From PALSA-1003 sp963791945 (GTDB taxonomy: Bacteria > Pseudomonadota > Gammaproteobacteria > Burkholderiales > Casimicrobiaceae), in NCBI GenBank assembly GCA_963791945.1, contig CAWBUD010000002.1:2914001-2978000 (forward strand): DNA of 64,000 nucleotides. Reading direction: 5' to 3'. Below the pieces are notes generated by a model. That model was given only the letters and a program-made list of their open reading frames with translations, did no database searches and was not told the origin of the DNA. Positions 16,837 to 25,573 of the stretch are shown piece after piece; the stretch's first letter is position 1, and each line of letters begins with the position of its first letter. Both the position numbers and the translations under genes were made by a program.

Positions 16837-18717
16837 TCAGCGAGCCTTGAGCGCGACCGCGCGCTCGTACACCGCCTCCAGCGATCGCGCGTAGCGATCG
16901 AGGTCGGCGAGCCCCGACGACGTCAGCTTCGTCTCGATCGCAGCCGCGATGTCCGCGCGCCAGGGAGCATCGCACGCGAGGCGGCAGGCGATCGCGACAT
17001 ACTCGTCGTCGGTACCCGCGGCGGTGTCGGTGACGCCGAGGTGCGCGAGCAGGCTCCAGGTCATGCGCTCCGCCGCGCGCTCGCCGACGCGGGTGACGAC
17101 CGGCACGCCCATGTCGAGCGCGGCCGCGGTCGTATCGCCGCCCGTGTAGGGCAGCGTGTCGAGCACGACATCGATCAGACGGTAGCGGGCCCGATCGATG
17201 GCGTCGTCCATCGTCCATGGAACGAACACGACGCGGGATCGATCGATGCCGAAGCTCGCAAGCCGGCGCAGGAAGAGCGGCCGCGCCGCCTCGTGATGCG
17301 GCGAGAAGGCGAGCACGCTTCCCGGAACGCGCTCCAGGATCGTGCGCCAGAGCGCGAGGCAGCGCGGCGAGAGCTTGGTGAGGCTCACGAACGTGCCGAA
17401 CACGATGGCGCCCGAGGCGATGCCCAGTGCCTCGCGTGTTGTCGGCGGTTCCGCCGCGGGAGGCACGCGGCGCACGGGAAGCACGCAGCCGTCGAGCGCA
17501 AGCGGCGCCTCGATCTGGTAGCTCGCGGCGTCGGGCACATCGAGCTCGGTGTCGGTGAGCTTGAAATCGACCTGTCGCAGGCCGATGGCTCCGTGCGCGC
17601 CGAGATGCGTCGCGATCACCGGCGCGGGCTTGTAGAGGAGGATGCCGGGCCGGGACGACCCGGAGTGACCCATGAGGTCGACCAGGATGTCGAGCCGGTC
17701 GTCGGCGATCGCGCGCGCCGCGCCGCGATGATCGAGATCGTCCAGGCGCACGAAGCGCGCGCAGGTGCGGTGGAAGGCTTCGGTCACCGCGTCTTCGATC
17801 TCGCGGGCCGCAAGCGAGTAGACGTGGATGGAGACACGCTCGGGATCGTGCCGGGATACGACGTCGCGCATCAGCCGTCCCATCACGTGATCGCGAAAGT
17901 CCGCGGACAGGTAGCCTACGCGCAAGACTCCGGACCGGCGTGAGGGTGGAGGCGCGAAATCCGCGACATCCGCGCGCTCCTGCTGGCGCAATCGGTCGTA
18001 GCCGTCGTAGAGGCGCTTCAGGGCCTCGCGCGACACGTCGAAGTACTGCGCCTGCGCTACGGCCACGCCGGCAAGCGACGCTTCGCCCCGGGCGTACGGC
18101 CACTCGAGCGCGAGCGGCAGATACTTGTTCTCGTAGCCGGACCCGGGCGCGATGCGCGCGGACAGAAGCCCGGCCGCGACGATGCGGGCGGAGAGCTTCG
18201 CGCCAGGCTCGAACGCCCGGAAATCCTCGAACGCTTCCTCCTGGCGCTGGAAGAGCAGCAGGTGGCTCCGCAGCGCGAACCAGATCTCCTCGTCGTCGGG
18301 GGCAAGCTCGCGAGCGCGACGCAGCAGCGGCAGCGCCTCCGGCCACCGCCGCAACCGGTCGAGCGCGTTCGCCTGGAAGAGCAGCGCCTGCGCGGAGGCC
18401 GGGGCCAGCACGGACGCGCGCCCGAAGGCGCGCTCGGCCTCCACGAATCGACCCTGGCGGTAAGCGATGCGGCCGACGTCGAGCTGCGCCTGCGGCCAGT
18501 CGGGCTTGAGCCGCAGCGCCGCGCCGAGACTCTCTTGCGCACCGGCGAGATCGCCTTTCGCGAGCTGCAGCGCGGCGACGTTGTAATGCACTTCGGCGAG
18601 CTGCGGCGATTCCGCGAGCACGGCGGCGTAGGCGGCGAGCGCTTCGTCGATCCGTCCCGAGGCGGCTCGTCGCGAAGCCTCGTCGAGGAGCGCGCGCACG
18701 TTCGCCGAATGCGTCAT
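16837..18717 (-). CDS. TPR-repeat O-linked N-acetylglucosamine transferase (SPINDLY-like, GT41)
   Basis: A 626-residue cytosolic protein. The first ~200 residues are tetratricopeptide repeats (ASGRIDEALAAYAAVLAESP, LKPDWPQAQLDVGRIAYRQG and so on). From about residue 240 to the end it is a GT41 catalytic region with RVGYLSADFRDHVMGRLM, DDRLDILVDLMGHSGSSRPG and FGTFVSLTKLSPRCLALW. The last part also has VLDTLPYTGGDTTAAALDMG and PVVTRVGERAAERM, as in O-GlcNAc transferases and HMW1C-like enzymes. It would transfer a sugar from a nucleotide donor onto protein targets that are unknown here. Its ATG overlaps the MFS stop (ATGA at 18714-18717) and mpl follows after eight bases. Confidence 0.9.
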   Translation of the reverse strand: MTHSANVRALLDEASRRAASGRIDEALAAYAAVLAESPQLAEVHYNVAALQLAKGDLAGAQESLGAALRLKPDWPQAQLDVGRIAYRQGRFVEAERAFGRASVLAPASAQALLFQANALDRLRRWPEALPLLRRARELAPDDEEIWFALRSHLLLFQRQEEAFEDFRAFEPGAKLSARIVAAGLLSARIAPGSGYENKYLPLALEWPYARGEASLAGVAVAQAQYFDVSREALKRLYDGYDRLRQQERADVADFAPPPSRRSGVLRVGYLSADFRDHVMGRLMRDVVSRHDPERVSIHVYSLAAREIEDAVTEAFHRTCARFVRLDDLDHRGAARAIADDRLDILVDLMGHSGSSRPGILLYKPAPVIATHLGAHGAIGLRQVDFKLTDTELDVPDAASYQIEAPLALDGCVLPVRRVPPAAEPPTTREALGIASGAIVFGTFVSLTKLSPRCLALWRTILERVPGSVLAFSPHHEAARPLFLRRLASFGIDRSRVVFVPWTMDDAIDRARYRLIDVVLDTLPYTGGDTTAAALDMGVPVVTRVGERAAERMTWSLLAHLGVTDTAAGTDDEYVAIACRLACDAPWRADIAAAIETKLTSSGLADLDRYARSLEAVYERAVALKAR

Positions 18718-19955
18718 CCCGCGACGCTCGCGAGGCGTCCGACGACCGCGTGCCGCCGCCACTGAAGCGCGAACCACAGATAGGCGAGCGCCTCGGCGGC
18801 TAACACGAGCGCGAACGCGACACGCAGTCCGCCCGCGAGGTTGAGGCCGAAGCCGATGCGCATCGCGTCCGCGACCGCGCCGATGCCCCATTGGACCGCG
18901 AACGTGGTCGAGAACATCACCAGGTTGATGGCCGTGCTCGCGCGACCCGCGAGATCCCTCGCGAAACCTTCGGTCAAGAGCAGGTAGCCTAGGATGTTGA
19001 CCGCGGCCGTGAGCCCGTAGAGAGCCCACAGCAGATACGTGAAGGGCACGACGGAGGTCACGATCAGCGCGAGCATCGCCACCTGCAGCCCATAGCCGGC
19101 GATCACCAGATGTCTCGGTGCGATGCCGCGCCGCGCGAGCCGCGTCGATGCCATCGCGACGAAGGCGTAACCCGCCAGCGTGGTGAGTCCCATCGCCAGA
19201 AGATGGTCGGCGGCCTCGGCGCGCGTATAGCCGTTGACCTCGATCATCCACGGTACCGACCACAGGCCCTGGATCGCCATGAGCGAGCCGTTTCCGAGCC
19301 CGGTGATCGGCGCGATCCACCACAGACGCGGATGGCGATAGACGAGCTTGACGCCCCGCCACGCGCCCTGCGCCGCCGCAGCGCGCATCTCGTGCGGGGT
19401 GTCGGGCACGACCCAGGCGATCGCGATCGCGGCCGCGAGCGTCGCCGCCGCGAGCACGACGAAGATCTCGCGCCACGACATCACGTTGAGCGCCGCGGCC
19501 AGCGGCGTCGTGGACAGAAGCGCGCCCACGCCGCCGGCGAACATCATCCAGCCGCCGAGCGACGGCTGGCGCTCCCGCGGATACCAGGTCGCGATCGCCT
19601 TGAGCGGAGCCATGAGGCATACCGCGACGCCCGCGCCGATGAGCGCGCGCGCGGCCGTGAGCCCGGGGAGCGTGTTGGCGGCGGCGAACGCCGCCGCGCC
19701 CAGCGCCGCGACCACGAGCAAGGCCGGCTCGACCCGACGCGGACCGTAGCGATCCAGCAGGATGCCGCACGGCACCTGCATCGACGCAAAGGCGACAAAG
19801 TAGACGCTGGTCACGAGCCCCAGCGAGGACGCGGAGATGCCCAGCTCCGCCGTGAGGTCCGGCGAGATCACCGCGTTCACCGTGCGATACGTGTACGAAA
19901 GCACGTACGCCGCGGCGAAACAGGCGTAGAGCGGGAGAAAACGGGGCGCGGTCAC
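18714..19955 (-). CDS. MFS transporter
   Basis: A membrane protein of about 413 residues with twelve predicted helices. The MFS loop motif is seen as GILLDRYGPRRVEPALLV near residue 65, with a second, weaker copy mid-protein (ASTRLARRGIAPRHLVIA). The ORF is open further upstream, but that part has no membrane character and would run into the divergent peptidase gene. A GTG at 19955 just before the first helix was therefore taken as start, with no strong ribosome site. Its stop overlaps the start of the glycosyltransferase gene, so it is first in an operon with that gene and mpl. Substrate is unknown. Confidence 0.85.
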   Translation of the reverse strand: MTAPRFLPLYACFAAAYVLSYTYRTVNAVISPDLTAELGISASSLGLVTSVYFVAFASMQVPCGILLDRYGPRRVEPALLVVAALGAAAFAAANTLPGLTAARALIGAGVAVCLMAPLKAIATWYPRERQPSLGGWMMFAGGVGALLSTTPLAAALNVMSWREIFVVLAAATLAAAIAIAWVVPDTPHEMRAAAAQGAWRGVKLVYRHPRLWWIAPITGLGNGSLMAIQGLWSVPWMIEVNGYTRAEAADHLLAMGLTTLAGYAFVAMASTRLARRGIAPRHLVIAGYGLQVAMLALIVTSVVPFTYLLWALYGLTAAVNILGYLLLTEGFARDLAGRASTAINLVMFSTTFAVQWGIGAVADAMRIGFGLNLAGGLRVAFALVLAAEALAYLWFALQWRRHAVVGRLASVAG

Positions 19956-20082
19956 GTGGGCGAGGACGGGGCGGCGGCGGCTATTATCGCCGATTGCCGC
20001 GGACGGGCCGGAAACGTCGGAGCGTCGACGAAAAGGTAGAATCGCCCCTCCTCGATCGGTCGATCGCTTTCCCGGGTATCCC

Positions 20083-22236
20083 ATGGCCTCGTTCCGCATT
20101 GCATCCGTTTTCTGTTCGTGCAGTCTCGCGGTGGCGGGCGCGTTCGCGGCACCGCCTCAGCATCCGGCGACGCCGAAGCGCGCGGTGACCGATACCTACC
20201 ATGGCGTAACCGTAACCGAGGACTACCGCTGGCTCGAAGAGGATGCGAGCCCCGAAGTCAAGCGCTGGGTCGCCGATCAGAACGCCTCCACGCGAGCCTG
20301 CCTCGACGCAATCCCGGAGCGCGCTGCGATCGGCGCCCGCGTGGCCGAGCTGCTGCGCACGGCGCCGATCCATCGCTTCGACTTCCAGTACCGGCGCCGG
20401 CTGTTCGCCTTGAAGATCGAGCCGCCGAAGAACCAGCCCCTGCTCGTGGTCCTGCCGGCATCGGGCGACGTGCGCGGCGAGCGCGTTGTGCTGGACCCCA
20501 ACGCGCTCGATCCGTCCGGCCACACGGCGATCGACTTCTTCACGCCTTCGTTCGACGGCAAGCGGGTCGCGGTCTCACTGTCCAGGAACGGCAGCGAGGA
20601 CGGCACCGCGTATGTCTACGAGGTGGATACGGGACGCCGACTCGGCGACGAGATTTCGGGAGTCAACTATCCGACCGGCGGCGGCAGCATCGAATGGGCC
20701 GCCGACGGAGGCGGCTTCTACTACACCCGCTATCCGCGGGGCGACGAGCGACCGGTCGAGGACCGGCATTTCTTCCAGCAGGTGTACTTTCACCGGCTCG
20801 GCGCGCCCGTGGCAAGCGACCGCTACGTCCTCGGTCGCGAGTTTCCCCGCATCGCGGAAATCGGGCTGCGCGCGAGCCGTGACGGAACGTACCTCCTCGC
20901 CACCGTGCGCAACGGTGACGGCGGCGAGATCGCCTACCACCTGCGAAGCCCCGATGGCCAGTGGCACCAGGTGGCCGGCTTCACCGACGGGTTGAAGCGC
21001 CTGCGCTTCGGCGGCGACGGCATGCTCTACGGCATGAGCGTCAAGGACGCGCCGCTGGGCCGCATCATCGCCGTATCCGCGGTCCTGCCCTCGCTCGCCA
21101 GCGCGCGCGTCCTCGTGCCCGAATCGAAGATCGTCGCCGAGGACGTGCTCGCCACGCGCTCGCTCGTCTACGTCACTTATCGCGACGGCGGCCCGTCGGT
21201 CGTGCGGGTCTATTCGCGGTCGGGCAAGCTGCTGCGCGAGCTCGCGACGCCGCCGGCCTCCGAGGTCGCCGTGTCGGAACGCCTCGAGGGCGACGACGTG
21301 CTGGTGACGACGACGAGCTATGTCGAACCGCGGACCGTGCATCGATACGACGCCCGCGCCGGTCGCCTCGTTAGGACCGAGCTCGACGGTCGGTATCCGT
21401 TCGCGATGAACGATGCCGTAGTCGAGCGCGAGTTCGCCGTTTCGAAGGACGGCACGCGCGTGCCCGTCACGATCGTCCATCGCAAGGACGCCCGGCTCGA
21501 CGGCAGCAACCCGACGCTGCTCTACGGCTACGGCGGCTACGGCATCACCATGGTCCCGTACTTCTCGCCGCTTCTCAGACTGTGGCTGGACTACGGCGGC
21601 GTCTACGCGGTGGCCGGCGTACGAGGCGGCGGCGAGTACGGCGAGCCGTGGCATCTCGCCGGCAACCTCACGCGCAAGCAGAACGTGTTCGACGACTTCG
21701 CGGCCTCGCTCCGGATGCTGATCGAGCGCAGGTTCACCACACCCGACAAGGCGGCGATCATGGGCGGAAGCAACGGGGGGCTCCTCATGGGCGTGACGCT
21801 CGTGCAGCATCCGGACCTGATGCGTGCCGTGGTGAGCGAGGTCGGATTCTACGACGCGCTCCGCTGGGAGCTGCAGCCCAACGGAGAATTCAACGTGACC
21901 GAGTTCGGTTCGGTGAAGAACCCGGAGCAGTTCCGCGCTCTCTACGCCTACTCGCCGTATCACAATGCGCGCGACGGCGTGCCGTATCCCGCGGTGCTGT
22001 TTTCCGCCGGCGACAACGACGGCCGCGTGGCGCCGTACGAGTCGCGGAAGATGACGGCGCGGCTGCAGGCGGCGACCTCGTCATCCCATCCGGTACTGCT
22101 CCGGACGGAAGCGACGGCGGGCCATGGCATCGGCACCGCGCTGGCGACGCGGATCGAGGAGCAGACCGACGTCTACACGTTCCTCGTCGACCAGCTCGGC
22201 ATGACCGCTCCGGCGTCCCGCGAGCCGAAGCCCTGA
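20083..22236 (+). CDS. Secreted prolyl oligopeptidase family protease (S9)
   Basis: A 717-residue serine peptidase that should cut short peptides after proline. An N-terminal signal peptide ends near AGAFAA (residue 23), so it is periplasmic or exported. A seven-bladed propeller region (about residues 70-440) is followed by the hydrolase domain. The triad is visible as Ser563 in GGSNGGLLMG, Asp646 in SAGDNDGRVAP and His681 in TAGHGIG, close to the numbering of the classic enzyme (554/641/680). An ATG at 20083 gives the signal peptide directly. It is divergent from the MFS gene (127-base gap) and ends four bases from the kinase gene on the other strand. Confidence 0.95.
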   Translation: MASFRIASVFCSCSLAVAGAFAAPPQHPATPKRAVTDTYHGVTVTEDYRWLEEDASPEVKRWVADQNASTRACLDAIPERAAIGARVAELLRTAPIHRFDFQYRRRLFALKIEPPKNQPLLVVLPASGDVRGERVVLDPNALDPSGHTAIDFFTPSFDGKRVAVSLSRNGSEDGTAYVYEVDTGRRLGDEISGVNYPTGGGSIEWAADGGGFYYTRYPRGDERPVEDRHFFQQVYFHRLGAPVASDRYVLGREFPRIAEIGLRASRDGTYLLATVRNGDGGEIAYHLRSPDGQWHQVAGFTDGLKRLRFGGDGMLYGMSVKDAPLGRIIAVSAVLPSLASARVLVPESKIVAEDVLATRSLVYVTYRDGGPSVVRVYSRSGKLLRELATPPASEVAVSERLEGDDVLVTTTSYVEPRTVHRYDARAGRLVRTELDGRYPFAMNDAVVEREFAVSKDGTRVPVTIVHRKDARLDGSNPTLLYGYGGYGITMVPYFSPLLRLWLDYGGVYAVAGVRGGGEYGEPWHLAGNLTRKQNVFDDFAASLRMLIERRFTTPDKAAIMGGSNGGLLMGVTLVQHPDLMRAVVSEVGFYDALRWELQPNGEFNVTEFGSVKNPEQFRALYAYSPYHNARDGVPYPAVLFSAGDNDGRVAPYESRKMTARLQAATSSSHPVLLRTEATAGHGIGTALATRIEEQTDVYTFLVDQLGMTAPASREPKP

Positions 22237-22240
22237 CGAA

Positions 22241-23956
22241 TCATCGCAGCGCACGCACGCGCGGAAGCGTCACGCTGACGGTCACACCCTCGCCGTCGTC
22301 GCGATTGGCGGCGAGCGCCCGTCCCCCGTGGAACTCGGCGATGAGACGCACGATGTAGAGGCCCAGCCCGAGATGCGGTGCGCTATCGCCGCGGCGATCG
22401 CGCACCGAAACCATCGAGTCGAACAGCCGCCCCTGCATCGTCTCGGGCAGCGCCGGGCCACGGTTGGTCACGGCGATGCGGTAACGAGTCTCGTCCTGCT
22501 GGAGCGCGACCACGATCGGCGTGCCGGGCGTCGCGAACTCGACCGCGTTCTCGCACAGCTTGTCCAGCATCTGCGCGACGAGATCGGGCGCGCCGAAAAG
22601 GTGCGCCTCGCCGCGCGGAACGCGCAGCTCGAACACCCGGTCCGGATACGCGGCGCGGTAGCCGTCCACGCAGCCGATGATCACTCTGGCCAGGTCGAAG
22701 CGCTCGCGGTCTGCTTCGGCCAGGCTCTCCTCGAGCCGTGTCGCCTCGGTCATGCGCGTGATGATGCTCGCCAGCCGCGCGAGCCCTTCCTGGGCGCGCG
22801 CGATGTAGACCCGCGCATCGTCCGGGAGCGGGTGCAGCGCGAGATTGTCGACGGACGATCGAACCACCGCGATCGGCGTTCGCAACTCGTGCGAGAGCCG
22901 GCTCGCCATCGCTTCCTGGTAGCTCGCGTACTGGGTGAGCCGCGAGAGCGCGCTGCCGAAGCTCCGGCTCAAGTCGCCGATTTCGTCGCGCGCCGCCGAA
23001 CCCGAGAGCTTGCCGCGCACGCGACCGCGGGCGTCGATCGCCGCTTCGGCCTCGTCGCGCAGTCGCCGGATGCGCATCGACAGCCATGATGCGTAGAGCG
23101 TCAGCGCGACCGAGCCGATCAGCAGCGCTGCGAGCACGATGTTGAACAGCCGCGCGAACGCGCGATTGCGCTCGGCGAGCACGGCATTGGTCGTCTCCTC
23201 GACGATGACCGCGCCCTTCACCTCGTCGCCGACCCAGATCGGATGGGCGGCCGAGACGATGACAGCCTTTCCATCCGCCGTCGACCGGCGGTCGATCGTC
23301 AGGATGCCGCCGAGGGCGCCTTCGACGTCCTTGCCCGACGCGACGCTCCGGCCCGAGCGCTCGTCGCTGAAGTCCTCCGTCGGCTGCTTCAGGATGCGGC
23401 CGTACAAGGGCTGCAGCGCCTCGCGGTCGACCCAGGCGGCGACGCGCCCGACGAACGAGCCGTCGGCCGGAGCGCCGGCTGTGGTCGGCGAATGCTTAAG
23501 GGTCCCCGCGCGCGCCAGAACGTGCTGTTCGCGGTCGACGACCCAGATGCGCGCCGTCGTTCGCGACAGCCCATGCAGAATCTGCGCGATCTCGGGCGAG
23601 CCGGGCGTCTCCAGCGCCCCACTTGCGCGCGGCGCCGCATCGTCGCTCGTGCGCTCCGAAGGCAGGGTGTCGAGCGGCATGGGGCTCGCCTCGAACAGCG
23701 GGACCCGGTCGTGCAACGCCGTCGCCACCGCCTGGGCCGTGCCCGCAAGCGTTCGCTCCTGCGCGTCGCGCAAGAAACGCTCCAGCTCCTTGACGTACTC
23801 ATAGCCGAGCCAGGGCACGGCGAGAAACACGGTGAGCACCAGGAGCAGCTGGGCGCGAATGCCGAGCGCGATCCGTCCTCGCCGTTTCGGTCGCGACTCG
23901 ACCGAGGCTCCATGCACGGCGCCGGATGGCGTCGCGACGTCCGGGTGACTGCTCAT
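22241..23956 (-). CDS. Sensor histidine kinase, PdsS-like (dedicated-sortase-system type)
   Basis: A 571-residue inner-membrane kinase. It has one helix near residues 33-50, a long periplasmic sensor region, a second helix near 270-290 and then a HAMP-like linker. The phosphoacceptor is His356 in SRLSHELRTPIAVVRSS, followed by a CENAVEFATPGTPIV N-box and HLGLGLYIVRLIAEFHGG ATP lid. The sensor opening ELERFLRDAQERTLAGTAQA and the periplasmic plan resemble the kinase of the proteobacterial dedicated sortase system. No sortase or target gene lies in the window. It overlaps the regulator gene by ATGA at 23953-23956. Family placement beyond histidine kinase is from memory of the family and moderately sure. 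Confidence 0.88.
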   Translation of the reverse strand: MSSHPDVATPSGAVHGASVESRPKRRGRIALGIRAQLLLVLTVFLAVPWLGYEYVKELERFLRDAQERTLAGTAQAVATALHDRVPLFEASPMPLDTLPSERTSDDAAPRASGALETPGSPEIAQILHGLSRTTARIWVVDREQHVLARAGTLKHSPTTAGAPADGSFVGRVAAWVDREALQPLYGRILKQPTEDFSDERSGRSVASGKDVEGALGGILTIDRRSTADGKAVIVSAAHPIWVGDEVKGAVIVEETTNAVLAERNRAFARLFNIVLAALLIGSVALTLYASWLSMRIRRLRDEAEAAIDARGRVRGKLSGSAARDEIGDLSRSFGSALSRLTQYASYQEAMASRLSHELRTPIAVVRSSVDNLALHPLPDDARVYIARAQEGLARLASIITRMTEATRLEESLAEADRERFDLARVIIGCVDGYRAAYPDRVFELRVPRGEAHLFGAPDLVAQMLDKLCENAVEFATPGTPIVVALQQDETRYRIAVTNRGPALPETMQGRLFDSMVSVRDRRGDSAPHLGLGLYIVRLIAEFHGGRALAANRDDGEGVTVSVTLPRVRALR

Positions 23957-24648
23957 GCCGCGCTGTTCCAGCGGTAGCCCATGCCGTACACCGTTTCGAT
24001 ACACTCGAATGTCGCATCGAGCGCAAGGAACTTCTTGCGGATACGCTTGATGTGCGAAGTGATCGTGCTGTCGTCGACCACGATCTCGGCTTCCCGCATC
24101 AGATTGTCGCGGTCCTTGACGTGACCCGGGAACCGGGCGAGCGCGTGCACCATCCAGAATTCCGTCAGGGTCAGGTCCACCCGTTTCCCTTCCCAGTGCG
24201 CGGTCAGCCGTTTCAGATCGAGCGTGAGCGGACCCCGCTCGAGAATCTCCTCCGACGCCTGTGGCGCCGCCAGGAGATCGCTGCGCCGGAACAGCGCCGC
24301 GATCCGGGCGAGGAGCTGTGGCAGGCTCACGTCCTTGGTGAGGTAGTCGTCCGCGCCCAGGCGCAGGCCCGCGACGATGTCGAAATCGGAATCCCGCGCG
24401 GATAGAAAGATGATCGGCACGCCTGCCGACATCGCGCGCAGCTCTCGGCACAGTGCAAAGCCGCCGTCGACGTCGTCGCGGAGTCCGATGTCGACCACCG
24501 CGAGATCGGGAAGCCGGGTACGGAACGCAGCCAGCGCATCGGCGCGGCTGGCGTACGCAGCGACCTCGTAGCCCTGCTTGCGCAGGACATCGGCGTAGTT
24601 TTCGCGAATCGCGGGCTCGTCCTCGACGATGGCGATGCGGCGGCTCAT
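23953..24648 (-). CDS. OmpR-type response regulator, PdsR-like
   Basis: A 231-residue response regulator. The receiver domain (1-120) has the acidic pair in IVEDEPAIRENYAD, phosphoacceptor Asp53 in LAVVDIGLRDD, and the Lys in GADDYLTKDVSLPQLLARI. A winged-helix DNA-binding domain follows (about 135-230), ending in FECIETVYGMGYRW. The sequence IRENYADVLRKQGYEV and the unusual DDVDGGFALCRELRA insert match the regulator of the proteobacterial dedicated sortase system. It is first in the operon, with the kinase gene overlapping its stop. Confidence 0.92.
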   Translation of the reverse strand: MSRRIAIVEDEPAIRENYADVLRKQGYEVAAYASRADALAAFRTRLPDLAVVDIGLRDDVDGGFALCRELRAMSAGVPIIFLSARDSDFDIVAGLRLGADDYLTKDVSLPQLLARIAALFRRSDLLAAPQASEEILERGPLTLDLKRLTAHWEGKRVDLTLTEFWMVHALARFPGHVKDRDNLMREAEIVVDDSTITSHIKRIRKKFLALDATFECIETVYGMGYRWNSAA

Positions 24649-24891
24649 GGCGCTGCGGTGGCGTGCTGCACAGCCGTGAAACTATAGCGCAGGTCGCTCG
24701 CGGGGCCCGCGCACCCAAACGAGGAGCGAAAGCTAACCCGCGGGAGCGAGCCGGGTATCGAGCGTTCGCGGGTCACCCCGAGCGACCCCTGTCATGATTT
24801 CGCCATGATTCTTCGCCGCGACGCCCTTACTTTCGGCCGCGTGGCGCCATTCGGCGAGCGTCTACTGGCATGGACTCGCCGAGGAACCGTC

Positions 24892-25032
24892 ATGCCCAAC
24901 GCCCGCCGCACGACCACCGTCGCTCTCGATCACCGCATCTGGCGCGACCTGACGGTGCTCGCGGCGAAAAGCCTCGTCGTGGGCGTCGTCGCAGGCGCGA
25001 TCCTCGTGCTCGCCGTGTTCGCCATCGCCTGA
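24892..25032 (+). CDS. Small membrane protein (hypothetical)
   Basis: A 46-residue frame starting at ATG 24892 with GAGGAA six bases before it. A charged N-terminal half (residues 1-22, RRTTT and HRIWRDL) precedes one strong helix, LVVGVVAGAILVLAVFAIA, that runs to the C-terminus. It looks like a tail-anchored small inner-membrane protein. I recognise no family. It lies alone between the two-component genes and the yffB-like gene, so its role is unknown. The ribosome site and the clean helix are the only support. Confidence 0.45.
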   Translation: MPNARRTTTVALDHRIWRDLTVLAAKSLVVGVVAGAILVLAVFAIA

Positions 25033-25170
25033 CCCACGCCGAGCGGGGAGGACCGTTCGGCCCCGCATAGCGCCCCTGCGCGGCCTCCCGGACGCGAATG
25101 GGGCGCGCGGCGGCCGAGTCTTCCCCGGTCGGCGGGGCGAGCCGACCCGGCATTCGAGAACGCAGTCGCC

Positions 25171-25202
25171 ACCCGGGGTTCGCTAAGCTCACCCCGGCCT
25201 AC
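25171..25202. repeat. Dispersed palindromic repeat, copy B
   Basis: A 32-base copy of the same repeat as at 15408 (ACCCGGGGTTCGCT, spacer, CTCACCCCGG then CCTAC). Its right end contains the TAG stop codon of the minus-strand yffB-like gene (25199-25201). Confidence 0.72.
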
Positions 25203-25540
25203 AGCGTCTTCGCGTATTGCGCTTCGTCGAAGCCGATGAGCCGCGGCTTCGCGTTGTCGATGACGGGCCGCCTGATGACGGCCGGCTTGTCGACCATCAG
25301 CGCGATTGCGCTCCGTTCATCCCTGACCTTCGCCTGCGCGGCGGGCGGCAGCAAACGCCAGGTGGTGCCGCGGCGGTTGAGCACCGCTTCCCAGCCGAAC
25401 ACCTTGCACCAGCGCTCGAGGAGCTCGCGCGTGGGCGGTGTCTTCTTGAAATCGACGAACTCGTAGGCGAGCTTGCGCGCTTCGAGCCACGCGCGCGCCG
25501 CTTTGACGGTATTGCAGTTCGCGATGCCGTAGACCTTCAT
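25199..25540 (-). CDS. Spx/ArsC-family reductase, YffB-like
   Basis: A 113-residue thioredoxin-fold protein of the Spx/MgsR/YffB branch of the arsenate reductase family. The start VYGIANCNTVKAARAWLEAR has a single cysteine (Cys9) at the redox position. The FVDFKKTPPTRELLERW and KPAVIRRPVIDNAKPRLIGF segments are family signatures. Since the second arsenate-binding cysteine is absent, arsenate reduction is unlikely; GSH-dependent thiol redox has been suggested for YffB. Its stop codon lies in a dispersed repeat. It is divergent from the aminotransferase gene with only 33 bases between starts. Confidence 0.88.
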   Translation of the reverse strand: MKVYGIANCNTVKAARAWLEARKLAYEFVDFKKTPPTRELLERWCKVFGWEAVLNRRGTTWRLLPPAAQAKVRDERSAIALMVDKPAVIRRPVIDNAKPRLIGFDEAQYAKTL

Positions 25541-25573
25541 GCGCGGCTCTCCTCGTTTGCTATTCTATCGCCG

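Noticed and set aside
22241..24718. Single 825-codon minus-strand frame covering kinase and regulator
   Set aside because: Only the part from 23956 down is the kinase. The upper part is out of frame with the clear response regulator gene.
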